A DNA stretch of 64,000 nt from Lysobacter niastensis (GCF_015453285.1 NZ_JADLZT010000003.1:248001-312000), one strand, 5' to 3'; positions 1 to 9,441 are shown, numbered from the stretch's first letter. The notes: generated by a model from the sequence alone, not told the origin. Program-made: numbers and translations.

Positions 1-1013
1 CCCGCCCGGCGGCTGCGATGGCCTCGCGCGAAACGGCCGATCACGGAGGCCAGCCATGCCAGGCCGCCAGTGGCCTTCATCAGCGCTCCCAGTCCGCCCA
101 CCAGCAGCGACAGCAGCGTGATCTCCACCATGCTCTCGAAGCCCTGCCAGACATGGTCGGCATAGCTCGCGATGCCGAAACCTTCCGCGAAGAAGAGGCC
201 GAACGCGCCGGCGATGACCAGCCCCAGACCCAGCACGATGATCACGTCCACGCCCGCGAGCGCCAGGCCGAGCACCACCAGGTACGGCAGGATCAGCCAG
301 GGCGACACAGGCTCGAGCGCCTGCACGGGCTCGGTTTCGCCGACGAAGCCCAGCACCACGAGAGTCAGCAGCGCCGCCGGCAGTGCGAGCTTCAGGTTCT
401 CGCGGAATTTCTCCCGCATCGTGCAGCCCAGCGTGCGGCTGGCGACGATCGCGGTATCGGAAATGACCGACAGGTTGTCTCCGAAGGTGGCGCCGCCGAT
501 CACCGCGCCGAGCACCAGCGCGCGGTCCAGGCCAGACGCGTCGGACACGCCCAGCGCGATCGGCGCGACCGCGGCGATCGTGCCCATCGACGTGCCCAGC
601 GACAACGAGATGAAGCCAGCCACGACGAACAACCCCGGCAGAAGCAGCGCCGGATGCACGTTGCCGACGCCAAGCGCGACGATCGCGTCGACCGCGCCGA
701 TCGCCTTGGAGACTTCGACGAAGCCGCCCGCGAGCAGGAAGATCAGGCACATCAGCACGACGTTGTGGTCGCCCATGCCCGACAGCAGCGTCTCCAGCGG
801 TTTCAGACCGCGACGCCATGCGATGAAAGCGGCCAGAGCCAGCGCGGGCAGGATCGCGACCGGCGCCTTGAGCTGGTAGAAGCCGTCCTCGTGGCCGAGG
901 ACGTAGGTGAAGTACATCCCCGCCCCGAAGAACAACGCCAGGAACAGCAACAGGGGACTCAGCGCCAGCGCGCTCGGCTTGATGCCGGCGCCGGCGGCGG
1001 TCGATTCATTCAT
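1..1013 (-). CDS. Na+/H+ antiporter, NhaC family (C-terminal end lies outside the window)
   Basis: Inner-membrane secondary transporter that should exchange protons for sodium or a related cation or metabolite. The frame starts at ATG 1013, after the weak ribosome site GGATGAAAAG, and runs open to the left edge, so about 337 residues are visible and the C-terminus is missing. The protein is built of many hydrophobic segments. The family signature is clear: GTSMGTIAAVAPIALG near residues 140-155 and the conserved loop GGATFGDNLSVISDTAI near 173-189, which corresponds to the NhaC-type GD(N/H)-S-P/V-xSDT motif. The exact substrate cannot be read from sequence. It is separated from the isocitrate dehydrogenase gene by 182 bases with a hairpin. 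Confidence 0.85.
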   Translation of the reverse strand, partial: MNESTAAGAGIKPSALALSPLLLFLALFFGAGMYFTYVLGHEDGFYQLKAPVAILPALALAAFIAWRRGLKPLETLLSGMGDHNVVLMCLIFLLAGGFVEVSKAIGAVDAIVALGVGNVHPALLLPGLFVVAGFISLSLGTSMGTIAAVAPIALGVSDASGLDRALVLGAVIGGATFGDNLSVISDTAIVASRTLGCTMREKFRENLKLALPAALLTLVVLGFVGETEPVQALEPVSPWLILPYLVVLGLALAGVDVIIVLGLGLVIAGAFGLFFAEGFGIASYADHVWQGFESMVEITLLSLLVGGLGALMKATGGLAWLASVIGRFARGHRSRRA

Positions 1014-1140
1014 CTTTTCATCCGCATGAAGCAATAGGTTTGCGATTTTGCAGTGCAGCATCCGCACTGTCGAGCGGCGGCCGCGGAAATCTGTCGCCGC
1101 ATCCATGGCCTCAATCCCGCGGTTTTCGGCTCCCTGAACG

Positions 1141-1168
1141 CATCGGGGCGCCCGAAGGCGCCCCGATG
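1141..1168 (-). terminator. hairpin behind the isocitrate dehydrogenase gene
   Basis: Perfect 12-base stem CATCGGGGCGCC / GGCGCCCCGATG around a CGAA tetraloop, 28 bases beyond the stop codon at 1196 on the minus strand. There is no clear T run, so it may stabilise the 3' end rather than act as a classic intrinsic terminator. Confidence 0.55.
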
Positions 1169-1195
1169 CCGGTTCTCTGAGCCAGTGTCCCGGAA

Positions 1196-2203
1196 TCAGA
1201 TGCGGGTGGCGATGGCCTTCGCGAACGACATCGTGTTGCCGCTGCCGCCCAGGTCCGGCGTCAGCGAGTCCTTCGCCTCCAGCGTGGCGATGATGGCTTC
1301 GCGCAGCCTGGTCGCCTTCTCCGGCATGGCGAGGTGGTCGAGCATCTGCGCAGCGGCGAGCAGCAGCGCGCACGGATTGGCCTTGCCCTGCCCCGCGATG
1401 TCCGGCGCGGTGCCGTGCACGGCTTCGAAGATCGCCGCATCGGTGCCGATGTTGGCGCCCGGCGCCAGGCCGAGGCCGCCGACCAGGCCGGCGCACAGGT
1501 CGGAAATGATGTCGCCGAACAGGTTGGTGGTGACGATGATGTCGAACTGCTCCGGACGCATCACCAGCTGCATGCAGGTGTTGTCCACGATCATCTCGTT
1601 GCACTCGATGTCCGGGTATTCCGTGGCGACGGCACGCGCAGTCTTCAGGAACAGGCCCGAGGTCGACTTCAGGATGTTGGCCTTGTGGACGATGGTGACC
1701 TTCTTGCGGCCAGTCCTGCGGGCCAGTTCGAAGGCGTAGCGCACGATGCGCTCGGAGCCGCGGCGGGTGATCTTCTGCGTCAGCGTCGCGACCTCGCCGT
1801 CTGCCGACAGCGTCTGGCCTTCGCCGATGTACGCGCCTTCGGTGTTCTCGCGGACCGTGATCAGGTCCACGCCCGAGGGGAAGCGCGACTTGGTGTTCGG
1901 GAACGACTTGGCCGGACGCACGTTGGCGTACAGGTCGAAGCGCTTGCGCAGCTCGACGTTGATCGAGCTGAAGCCCTCGCCCACCGGCGTGGTCAGCGGG
2001 CTCTTGAGCGCGATGCGGTTCTTGCGGATCGAGTCCATCGTCGCGGCGGGCAGCAGTTCGCCCTGCTTCTCGAGCGCGACCAGGCCGGCATCGGCGAACT
2101 CGTACTGAAGCCCGAGGTTCATCGAGTCCAGCACGTGCAGGGTGGCGTCCATGATTTCCGGGCCGATGCCGTCGCCACGGATGACCGTAATCGTCTGCGT
2201 CAT
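1196..2203 (-). CDS. icd: NAD-dependent isocitrate dehydrogenase
   Basis: Oxidative decarboxylation of isocitrate to 2-oxoglutarate in the TCA cycle (cytoplasm). 335 residues from ATG 2203; the N-terminus VIRGDGIGPEI (residues 7-17) is that of the isocitrate/isopropylmalate dehydrogenase fold. NLFGDIISDLCAGL and HGTAPDIAGQGKANP are the Mg/substrate and cofactor segments. The Asp-Ile after HGTAP is the combination of NAD-specific enzymes; NADP enzymes usually have Lys-Tyr there. Short length also fits the NAD type rather than the ~415-residue E. coli enzyme. A homoisocitrate or isopropylmalate dehydrogenase role is possible, but the sequence is most like the xanthomonad NAD-IDH. Single gene with its own hairpin downstream. 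Confidence 0.88.
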   Translation of the reverse strand: MTQTITVIRGDGIGPEIMDATLHVLDSMNLGLQYEFADAGLVALEKQGELLPAATMDSIRKNRIALKSPLTTPVGEGFSSINVELRKRFDLYANVRPAKSFPNTKSRFPSGVDLITVRENTEGAYIGEGQTLSADGEVATLTQKITRRGSERIVRYAFELARRTGRKKVTIVHKANILKSTSGLFLKTARAVATEYPDIECNEMIVDNTCMQLVMRPEQFDIIVTTNLFGDIISDLCAGLVGGLGLAPGANIGTDAAIFEAVHGTAPDIAGQGKANPCALLLAAAQMLDHLAMPEKATRLREAIIATLEAKDSLTPDLGGSGNTMSFAKAIATRI

Positions 2204-2351
2204 AAAAAGGTTTCTTCCAGCTGAAGGGCGCGGCAGTGAGTACGGCGCCGGATGGTTAGCCGCGGAATTATGCCGGAAGCAGCGTCCCCCTGCAGGCACG
2301 AGCGCCCCCCGGAGCCTCGTCCTTTGGTCGCAAGTACCTGTCCCGAAAAGC

Positions 2352-2381
2352 AAAAGGGCGCCTCCCGAAGGGGCGCCCTTT
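2352..2381 (-). terminator. intrinsic terminator of the grx - AhpD-like operon
   Basis: AAAGGGCGCC (2353-2362) pairs with GGCGCCCTTT (2372-2381). Read on the minus strand it lies 20 bases after the stop at 2401 and ends in CTTTTG. Confidence 0.7.
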
Positions 2382-2400
2382 GCCGGATCTGTCCGCCTGC

Positions 2401-2805
2401 TCAGTCGTGGTCGTGACCGGCGGGAGCCGTGGCCTCGCCCTGTTCCAGCTGATCGAGGAAGTCGACGGCGCGGCGCAGGTGCGGGATGACGATCGAGCCT
2501 CCGACCACCAGGCCGACCGAGAACGCCTCGAACATCTCGTCGCGATTGACGCCGGCCTCCTTGCACTGGGCGACGTGGTAGCTGATGCAGTCGTCGCAAC
2601 GCAGCACCATCGACGCGACCAGCCCGAGCAGCTCCTTGGTCTTAACGTCCAGTGCGCCGGCCTGGTAGGTCTGCGTGTCGAGCGCGAAGAAGCGGCGCAC
2701 GACCTGGTTCGGCTCGGCCAGGATGCGCTCGTTCATGCGCTTGCGGAACGCGGTGAACTCGGCGATGCGGTCCTTCCCGCCGCCTTCAGCATTGTCGGCG
2801 CTCAT
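2401..2805 (-). CDS. carboxymuconolactone decarboxylase / AhpD-like protein
   Basis: 134 residues, a single all-helical CMD domain. LRCDDCISYH puts a CxxC pair at residues 70-73 followed by a His at 77, the redox-active arrangement of AhpD-type alkylhydroperoxidases; so a thiol peroxidase or disulfide-exchange role is more likely than ring decarboxylation. The tail ends in a His/Asp-rich GHDHD. The start overlaps the stop of the glutaredoxin gene (ATGA), so the two are probably translated together, which fits a shared role in thiol redox chemistry. Confidence 0.8.
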   Translation of the reverse strand: MSADNAEGGGKDRIAEFTAFRKRMNERILAEPNQVVRRFFALDTQTYQAGALDVKTKELLGLVASMVLRCDDCISYHVAQCKEAGVNRDEMFEAFSVGLVVGGSIVIPHLRRAVDFLDQLEQGEATAPAGHDHD

Positions 2806-3089
2806 GCGGCACCTCCCGCTCCCAGCAGCGGCTCCAGGCCGCCCTCGCGATGCAGCGCGATCATGTCGTCGTAGCCGCCGACGTGGGTCTCGCCTACGAA
2901 GATCTGCGGCACGCTGGTGCGCCTGGCGCGCGCGACCATCTTCTCGCGCTCGGACGGATCGAGGTCCACGCGCACCTCGGTCCAGGACTGGCCCTTGCTC
3001 TTGAGGAAGTTCTTGGCCGCGACGCAATACGGGCAGATCGCGGTGGTGTAGATGACGATCTCTGGGACCGCCCGGACGGACTCGCTCAC
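2802..3089 (-). CDS. grxC: glutaredoxin (GrxC type)
   Basis: Small cytoplasmic dithiol oxidoreductase that reduces disulfides with glutathione. 95 residues with the dithiol active site CPYC at residues 19-22, the cis-proline segment TSVPQIF, and GG-Y-D near 72-75 for glutathione binding. I start it at GTG 3089, which has GGAG seven bases upstream and gives the usual length; an in-frame open stretch continues further upstream but has no homology. Transcribed divergently from the BepA-like gene and overlapping the AhpD-like gene downstream. Confidence 0.88.
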   Translation of the reverse strand: MSESVRAVPEIVIYTTAICPYCVAAKNFLKSKGQSWTEVRVDLDPSEREKMVARARRTSVPQIFVGETHVGGYDDMIALHREGGLEPLLGAGGAA

Positions 3090-3355
3090 TCTTGGACTCC
3101 AGGGAAACTCGTTGGATTTGCCGCGGTCAAATACGGCTGAGCGCCAATATGGTCTCCGCCCGGCACCTTTTCCACCCCGGATACGGAGCACCTGCGGAAC
3201 ACAAGGGTGCCGCGTTCGCGACCAGTACCACGGTGGCATGGAGATTAACCGCCGATTCACGCGAACATCGACACCGGGCCGCATCCTGCCTTAGGTTGCG
3301 GCCGACAGCCCGATGCCCCGGCTCGAAACGAGTCAGCCCCACGAGGAAGCTCCAC

Positions 3356-5008
3356 TTGCGACGCATCGCCCTGCTCACTGCCGCGATCACCTTGGCCGTC
3401 GCCAGTCTCGCGACTCCGGCGCAGGACTCGCGCCTGCCCGACATCGGCTCTTCGGCAGGCGAATTGCTGACGCCCTCCCAGCAGGAGGAGTACGGCTCGA
3501 TGATGCTGGCGCAGTTGCGCCACTACGGCTACATCCTCGAAGACCCACTGATCGACAGTTGGCTCGACACGCTGGGCACGCGCCTGGCGGCCAACAGCGA
3601 CCGTCCGCGCCAGCCCTTCACCTTCTTCATGCTGCGGGAGCGCCAGATCAACGCCTTCGCCACGCTGGGCGGCTATGTGGGCGTCAACTCCGGGCTCGTG
3701 CTCGCCGCCGAACGCGAGGACGAGGTGGCCGGCGTGCTGTCGCACGAAATCGCCCACGTCACCCAGGACCACGTGCTGCGCGCGGTCGAGCGCGCCCAGC
3801 GCGACCAGTTGCCGATCCTGCTGGCGATGCTGGGCGCGATCGTCGCGGCGCAGGCGGCGGGCAGCAATTCCTCCGACGACGCGGCGCAGGCGGCCATGGT
3901 CTCGGCGATGGGACTGATGGCGCAGCGCCAGATCAACTACACCCGCTCCAACGAATCCGAAGCCGACCGCCTCGGCATCCAGACGCTCGCACGCAGTCAC
4001 TACGACCCGGTCGCGATGGCCGATTTCTTCACGCTGATGCAGGCGCGCTCCCGGGCCAACGCCGCCAACTACTGGGGCGAAGCGCCGGACTGGCTGATGA
4101 CCCACCCGGTCACCATCACCCGCATCACCGAGGCCAAGGAGCGCGCGGAGCAGTTGCGGCGCGAACAGGGCACCAGCGAGGTCTGCGTGCGCGACCCCGA
4201 CGGCCCGCCCGAATGCCGGCGCGAATCCACGGCCAAGCCGGACTACTCCGGCGGCGACAGCACCACGAACCCGTTGATCCCGGGCCACCTCGCCACCGGT
4301 CTTTCCTCGGCACTGCAATCCGGCGGCACCGGGCAGTTCGACCTCGCCCGCGAGCGCCTGCGCGTGTTGAGCGCCGACAGTCCGCGCGACGCCCTGCGCG
4401 AATACGACCGCCTGGCCGGCAACGGCAAGCTCGACGACGCGCAGCGCTACGGCCAGGCCGTCGCGCGCCTTCGCAGCAACCAGGCCGCGGCGGCGACGGA
4501 GACGTTGGCGCAGTTGCTGGCCAAGCGGCCCGGCGACGTCTGGCTGACCCTGGGCCTGGCCGAGGCCGAGTCGCGTACCGGCAAGACCGCTTCGGCCGAC
4601 AGCCGTTTCGAGGCATTGACCCGGCAGATGCCGAACAATCGCGCCGTCGCCCTCACCTACGCCCAGGCGCTGGTCGAACGCGACGGCGCCGCGGCAGGCA
4701 AGCGCGCACAGGAAGTGCTTCGTCCGCTGCTGTCGCGTTCCGGAGGCGACCCCGAGTTCCAGCAGCTGTTCGGACGGGCCTGCGAGATTGGCGGCGACCC
4801 GGTTCGGGCCGGCGAAGCCCTCGCCCAGGCCGCCTACCTGAATGGCCGCCCGGAACAGGCGCTGATCCAGCTGAACACCCTCAAGAAGCGGCCGGACCTG
4901 GACTATTACGCCCGCGCCCGGATCGAGGCGCGGATCGCCGCGATCACACCGACGGTGCTGGAACTCAGGCGCCAGGGCATCCGCGACGAGGACCTGCGGC
5001 GACAGTGA
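3356..5008 (+). CDS. bepA: periplasmic M48 metalloprotease with TPR repeats, BepA-like
   Basis: Likely beta-barrel assembly-enhancing protease: quality control of outer-membrane proteins in the periplasm. 550 residues from TTG 3356, chosen because GAGGAA lies at proper spacing and it gives a good signal peptide (LRRIALLTAAITLAVASLATPAQD). Zinc motif HEIAH at about residues 130-134, third ligand in SNESEADRLG. The second half is a TPR-type superhelix (repeated Ala/Leu-rich helices from about residue 330), as in E. coli BepA/YfgC, though it is longer than that protein (487). Divergent from grxC. Confidence 0.85.
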   Translation: MRRIALLTAAITLAVASLATPAQDSRLPDIGSSAGELLTPSQQEEYGSMMLAQLRHYGYILEDPLIDSWLDTLGTRLAANSDRPRQPFTFFMLRERQINAFATLGGYVGVNSGLVLAAEREDEVAGVLSHEIAHVTQDHVLRAVERAQRDQLPILLAMLGAIVAAQAAGSNSSDDAAQAAMVSAMGLMAQRQINYTRSNESEADRLGIQTLARSHYDPVAMADFFTLMQARSRANAANYWGEAPDWLMTHPVTITRITEAKERAEQLRREQGTSEVCVRDPDGPPECRRESTAKPDYSGGDSTTNPLIPGHLATGLSSALQSGGTGQFDLARERLRVLSADSPRDALREYDRLAGNGKLDDAQRYGQAVARLRSNQAAAATETLAQLLAKRPGDVWLTLGLAEAESRTGKTASADSRFEALTRQMPNNRAVALTYAQALVERDGAAAGKRAQEVLRPLLSRSGGDPEFQQLFGRACEIGGDPVRAGEALAQAAYLNGRPEQALIQLNTLKKRPDLDYYARARIEARIAAITPTVLELRRQGIRDEDLRRQ

Positions 5009-5046
5009 ACGCGAACTGGCCCGTCAGGCCGGGCCATGTAACGGCG

Positions 5047-5064
5047 CTGTCACAAAACGGTAGT
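5047..5064 (+). promoter_or_regulatory. Pho-box-like site before phoB
   Basis: CTGTCACAAAACGGTAGT: a near-perfect first half (CTGTCAc versus CTGTCAT), a 4-base A-rich spacer and a weaker second half (CGGTAGT). It ends 52 bases before the phoB start, where an autoregulatory PhoB site is expected. It is seen by eye only; the second half matches 4 of 7 positions. Confidence 0.55.
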
Positions 5065-5116
5065 GTACTGGCGCGGCTTCCAGAGGCCCCTTCAGTCTCT
5101 TCCCCCAGGTGACCGC

Positions 5117-5824
5117 GTGCAGAAGCGCATTCTGATAGTCGAAGACGAACCCGCCATCCGAGACATGGTGTCCTTCGCCCTGCGCAAGGGCGAGTACGAC
5201 CCGGTGCATGCCGGCGACGCGCGGGAAGCGCAGGCGGCCATCGCCGACCGCGTCCCCGACCTCATCCTGCTGGACTGGATGCTGCCCGGCACCAGCGGCC
5301 TGGAGCTGGCCCGGCGCTGGCGCAAGGAGCAGCTGACGCGGGAGATCCCGATCATCATGCTGACCGCCCGCGGCGAGGAGAACGACCGCGTCGGCGGCCT
5401 CGAGGCCGGCGTCGACGACTACGTGGTCAAGCCGTTCTCGGCGCGCGAGCTGCTCGCCCGCATCCGCGCCGTGCTGCGCCGCTCGCGTGAGGACGACGAG
5501 GACGGCAGCGTCGGCGTGGGTCCGCTGCGCATCGACGGCGCCGCACACCGCGTGTTCGCGCAATCGGCAGAAGGCGACCAGGCGGTGCAGATCGGCCCGA
5601 CCGAATACCGCCTGCTGCACTTCTTCATGACCCACCCCGACCGGGTCTACTCGCGTACGCAGCTGCTCGACCATGTCTGGGGCGGCAGCGTGTACGTGGA
5701 GGAGCGCACCGTCGACGTCCACATCCGGCGCCTGCGCAAGACACTGGAGCCGCACCAGCTCGATGGCATGGTGCAGACCGTGCGCGGCGCCGGCTACCGC
5801 TTCTCCGCCGCGGTAGAAGCCTGA
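5117..5824 (+). CDS. phoB: phosphate regulon response regulator PhoB
   Basis: OmpR-family DNA-binding regulator activated by PhoR when phosphate is scarce. 235 residues: receiver domain 1-120 with acidic pocket E9/D10, phospho-acceptor D53 (LLDWMLPG) and the conserved Lys in VVKPFS near 104; winged-helix DNA-binding domain from about 130 (RTQLLDHVWGG, ERTVDVHIRRLRKTLEP, RGAGYRF). Start GTG 5117 matches the usual N-terminus (QKRILIVEDEPAIRDMV). Followed 166 bases later by phoR, then ppk and ppx. Confidence 0.95.
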   Translation: MQKRILIVEDEPAIRDMVSFALRKGEYDPVHAGDAREAQAAIADRVPDLILLDWMLPGTSGLELARRWRKEQLTREIPIIMLTARGEENDRVGGLEAGVDDYVVKPFSARELLARIRAVLRRSREDDEDGSVGVGPLRIDGAAHRVFAQSAEGDQAVQIGPTEYRLLHFFMTHPDRVYSRTQLLDHVWGGSVYVEERTVDVHIRRLRKTLEPHQLDGMVQTVRGAGYRFSAAVEA

Positions 5825-5990
5825 GTGGCGGCGCTGGCGGCGGCGTACCGCGCTTGCCGCCCGCCCTCTGCCCGCCATCGGATGCCTTTCCGCGCCGCCC
5901 ACGCGCGGTGTGTTCGCGCGCAGACGCCCCCATTTCCGAAGCGCGAACCGTAACGCGCCTTCGCCCATGACAATTCAATAGACTTCGCCC

Positions 5991-7328
5991 ATGCCGCCCC
6001 GCGCACGCTCTGCCTGGTTCCGCACGCTCGGCCAGCTCGCCCTGATCCTGGCCGTGGCGGCCATGGTCGGCGTGCTGATCGGCTATCCCTGGCCGGTGAT
6101 CACCGTGGCCGCGCTCGGCGTCGTTGCCTGGCACTACTGGCGCCTGCGCAGCGTGCTGATCCGCCTGACCGCGCGCCAGCGGATGTCGCCGGCGCTGGGC
6201 GAAGGCATCTGGAACGAACTCGACCGCCTGCTCTACCGCGGCCAGAGCGAGATGCGAAGCCGCAAGAAGCGCCTGATCGGCATGCTGCGCGCCTACCGCG
6301 CCGCGGCTGCGGCGCTGCCCGACGCGATCGTCGTGGTCGAGCGCAACAGCCAGCGCATCCAGTGGTTCAACGAGGCCGCCACCGGGCTGCTCGGCCTGAA
6401 CCACCCGCGCGACATCGGTCAGCCGGTCGTGCAGCGGCTGCAGCCACTGACGCTGTCGCACTGGCTCGCAGCCGGCCGCAACGCCGAGCCGCTGGAAGTG
6501 CCCTCGCCCTGGCAACCCGGCAGCACGCTCAGCCTGCGCCTGATTCCCTACTCCGACGACCTCTGGCTGCTGATCGCGCGCGACGTCAGCCGCCTGCTGC
6601 AGCTGGAGCAGATGCGCCGCGACTTCGTCGCCAACGTCTCGCACGAACTGCGCACGCCGCTGACGGTCGTGCACGGCTACCTCGACATGCTCGATCCGCA
6701 GGAGCATCCGGACTGGGCGCCGATGCTGGCCGAGATGCAGCGCCAGTCGCAGCGCATGACCCAACTGGTCGAAGACCTGCTGATGCTGTCGCGGCTGGAG
6801 TCGCAGGACAGCCTGGCCACCGAGGAAACCGTATCGATGGCGCCGATGCTCGCCACGCTTCGTCGCGAGGCACAGGCGCTCAGCCAGGGCCGCCACGAGA
6901 TCAGTATCGAGGACACCGCCGGCGTCGACCTGTGGGGTTCCAACAAGGAACTCCACAGCGCCTTCTCCAACCTCGTCGGCAATGCCGTGCGCTATACGCC
7001 CGCCGGCGGCAGCATCCGCGTGCGCCTGCGCAGTGAGCAGCGCGGCGGTGTCGCGCTGGAAGTGATCGACAGCGGCTACGGCATCCCGGCCGCGCACCTG
7101 CCGCGCGTCACCGAACGTTTCTACCGGGTTTCGACCAGCCGCTCGCGTGAAAGCGGTGGCACCGGACTCGGGCTGTCCATCGTCAAGCACGTGCTCAACC
7201 TGCACCAGGCCCGGCTGGAGATCACCAGCGAGGTCGGCCGCGGCAGCACGTTCTCCTGCCACTTCGGCGCCGAGCGCGTGAGACAGCGCGACCACGGCTT
7301 TGCCGATACTCTCGAAGCCTTGCCATGA
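5991..7328 (+). CDS. phoR: phosphate regulon sensor histidine kinase PhoR
   Basis: Inner-membrane sensor kinase that phosphorylates PhoB. 445 residues: two closely spaced membrane helices within 12-50 with almost no periplasmic loop, as in PhoR; a PAS-like region around 108-200; H-box DFVANVSHELRTPL with the phosphorylated His at 218; ATP-binding domain with N-box (NLVGNAVRYTP), G1 (DSGYGIP) and GTGLGLSIVKH. The 166-base gap to phoB shows no obvious hairpin or promoter. Only 10 bases separate its stop from the ppk start. Confidence 0.93.
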   Translation: MPPRARSAWFRTLGQLALILAVAAMVGVLIGYPWPVITVAALGVVAWHYWRLRSVLIRLTARQRMSPALGEGIWNELDRLLYRGQSEMRSRKKRLIGMLRAYRAAAAALPDAIVVVERNSQRIQWFNEAATGLLGLNHPRDIGQPVVQRLQPLTLSHWLAAGRNAEPLEVPSPWQPGSTLSLRLIPYSDDLWLLIARDVSRLLQLEQMRRDFVANVSHELRTPLTVVHGYLDMLDPQEHPDWAPMLAEMQRQSQRMTQLVEDLLMLSRLESQDSLATEETVSMAPMLATLRREAQALSQGRHEISIEDTAGVDLWGSNKELHSAFSNLVGNAVRYTPAGGSIRVRLRSEQRGGVALEVIDSGYGIPAAHLPRVTERFYRVSTSRSRESGGTGLGLSIVKHVLNLHQARLEITSEVGRGSTFSCHFGAERVRQRDHGFADTLEALP

Positions 7329-7338
7329 CGCGCCCCCA

Positions 7339-9441
7339 ATGAACGCGCCCGCCAAAAACCATCCGGCCGACATGCTCGCCGACAGCACCGATCCGCTGCG
7401 CGACAACTCGCTGTACTTCAACCGCGAAATCGGCCAGCTCGACTTCAACTTCCGCGTGCTTGCCCAAGCGCAGGACCCGCAGGTGCCGCTGCTGGAGCGC
7501 CTGCGCTATCTGTGCATCTCCTGCACCAACCTCGACGAGTTCTTCGAGATCCGTGCCGGCACGCTGCGCCATGCCCAGGACCTCGGACTGGCCGCCGGCG
7601 CCGACGGCTTGTCGCCGGCAACGGTCCTGGCGCGCATCCACGACCGCGCCGCCGAACTCGTGCAGGCGCAGTACGAGTGCTGGAACAACGTGCTGCGCCC
7701 GGCACTGGGCGAGGCAGGCGTGCGCGTCCTCCACCGCGACGCATGGAGCGAGGCGCAGACCGCCTGGCTGCGCGGTTACTTCCAGGACGAGATCATGCCG
7801 GTGCTGTCGCCGCTCGGCCTCGACCCCGCGCATCCGTTCCCCAAGATCCTCAACAAGTCGCTCAACATCGTCGTCGTGCTCAAGGGCAAGGACGCGTTCG
7901 GGCGCGAGGGACATCTCGCCATCGTCCGCGCGCCGCGCTCGCTGCCGCGCATCATCCAGATCCCGGAGGAAGTCTCCGGCGGCAAGAGCGACTTCGTGTT
8001 CCTGTCGGCCGTGCTGTCTGCCTTCGTCGACGAGCTGTTCCCGGGCATGAAGGTCAAGGGCGCCTACCAGTTCCGCGTCACCCGCAACTCCGAGCTGCTG
8101 GTGGACGAGGAGGAAGTCGACAACATTGCCCTGGCGCTGCGCGACGAGCTGGTCGGCCGCGGCTACCTGCGCGCGGTGCGGCTGGAGATCGCCGAGCAGT
8201 GTCCGGACGACATCGTTCGCACGCTGCTGGAGAACTTCGACCTCACCGAGAACGCGGTCTACCGCATCAACGGCCCGGTCAACCTCAACCGCGTGATCCA
8301 GGTCTACGACCTGGTGCAGCGCCAGGACCTGAAGTTCCCGCTGTTCCAGCAGCGCGTGCTACCCGGCATCGAAGCGATGTTCGACAAGGTGGCCGAAGGC
8401 GACGTGCTGCTGCACCACCCCTTCGACGCGTTCACGCCGGTGCTGGAACTGATCCGCCAGGCCGCGGAGGACCCGAACGTACTGGCCATCAAGCAGACGC
8501 TCTACCGCACCGGCAAGGACTCGCCGATCGTCGAGCACCTGGTGCAGGCCGCGCGCAACGGCAAGGACGTCACCGTCGTGGTCGAGTTGCGCGCGCGCTT
8601 CGACGAAGAGGCCAACCTCGGTCTGGCCGATCGTCTGCAGGAGGCCGGCGTGCAGGTCGTGTACGGCGTGGTCGGCTACAAGACGCACGCGAAGATGCTG
8701 CTGATCGTGCGCCGCGAGGGCCGCAAGCTGCGCCGCTACGTGCACCTGGGTACCGGCAACTACCACAGCGGCACCACCCGCGTGTACACCGACTTCGGAC
8801 TGATCACCGCCGACCCGGACATCGGCGCCGACGTTCACCTGATTTTCCAGCAGCTCTCCGGCCTGGCACCGCTGATCAAGCTCAAGCGCCTGCTGCAGTC
8901 GCCCTTCACCCTTCATGCTGGCGTGCTCAAGCGCATCGATCGCGAGACCAAGCATGCCCGGGCGGGCAAGCCGGCGCGCATCATCGCCAAGATGAACGCC
9001 CTCAACGAGCCGCAGGTGATCCGCGCGCTCTACCAGGCCTCGCAGGCCGGCGTGCAGATCGACCTGATCGTGCGCGGCGCCTGCACGCTGCGCCCCGGCG
9101 TGCCGGGCGTGTCCGACAACATCCGCGTGCGCTCGATCGTCGGCCGCTTCCTGGAACACCACCGCGTGTACTGGTTCGCCAACGACGGCGCGCCTGACCT
9201 GTTCTGCTCCAGCGCCGACTGGCTGGAGCGCAACCTGCTGCGCCGGGTCGAGGCCGCCTTCCCGGTTGTCGACACCGACCTGGCCTCGCGCGTGTGCGAC
9301 GAAGCCCTGACCAACTACCTCGCCGATAACGTCAACGCCTGGCAGTTGGCGGCGGACGGCAGCTACCGCCGCGTCGTCCGCGAAGAAAACACCGCACCTC
9401 ATTCCGCTCAGGCCATGTTATTGGCGAAAATCTGCGGATGA
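7339..9441 (+). CDS. ppk1: polyphosphate kinase 1
   Basis: Makes inorganic polyphosphate reversibly from ATP; membrane-associated. 700 residues from ATG 7339. The N-terminal domain begins LYFNREIGQLDFNFRVL; the catalytic histidines are both present: KTHAK (His450, the phospho-acceptor) and YVHLGTGN (His469), spaced exactly as His435/His454 in E. coli PPK. Sits between phoR and ppx, and its stop overlaps the ppx start, so polyphosphate synthesis and breakdown are co-transcribed with the phosphate sensor and probably raised under phosphate limitation. Confidence 0.95.
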   Translation: MNAPAKNHPADMLADSTDPLRDNSLYFNREIGQLDFNFRVLAQAQDPQVPLLERLRYLCISCTNLDEFFEIRAGTLRHAQDLGLAAGADGLSPATVLARIHDRAAELVQAQYECWNNVLRPALGEAGVRVLHRDAWSEAQTAWLRGYFQDEIMPVLSPLGLDPAHPFPKILNKSLNIVVVLKGKDAFGREGHLAIVRAPRSLPRIIQIPEEVSGGKSDFVFLSAVLSAFVDELFPGMKVKGAYQFRVTRNSELLVDEEEVDNIALALRDELVGRGYLRAVRLEIAEQCPDDIVRTLLENFDLTENAVYRINGPVNLNRVIQVYDLVQRQDLKFPLFQQRVLPGIEAMFDKVAEGDVLLHHPFDAFTPVLELIRQAAEDPNVLAIKQTLYRTGKDSPIVEHLVQAARNGKDVTVVVELRARFDEEANLGLADRLQEAGVQVVYGVVGYKTHAKMLLIVRREGRKLRRYVHLGTGNYHSGTTRVYTDFGLITADPDIGADVHLIFQQLSGLAPLIKLKRLLQSPFTLHAGVLKRIDRETKHARAGKPARIIAKMNALNEPQVIRALYQASQAGVQIDLIVRGACTLRPGVPGVSDNIRVRSIVGRFLEHHRVYWFANDGAPDLFCSSADWLERNLLRRVEAAFPVVDTDLASRVCDEALTNYLADNVNAWQLAADGSYRRVVREENTAPHSAQAMLLAKICG

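Noticed and set aside
3313..5112. Open frame of 599 codons on the plus strand overlapping the BepA-like gene
   Set aside because: Extremely Arg/Pro/Ala-rich shadow of the true frame in GC-rich DNA; the overlapping frame carries HEIAH and TPR motifs.
5625..7448. Open frame of 607 codons on the minus strand opposite phoR
   Set aside because: Shadow of phoB/phoR coding DNA; composition unlike real proteins of the window.
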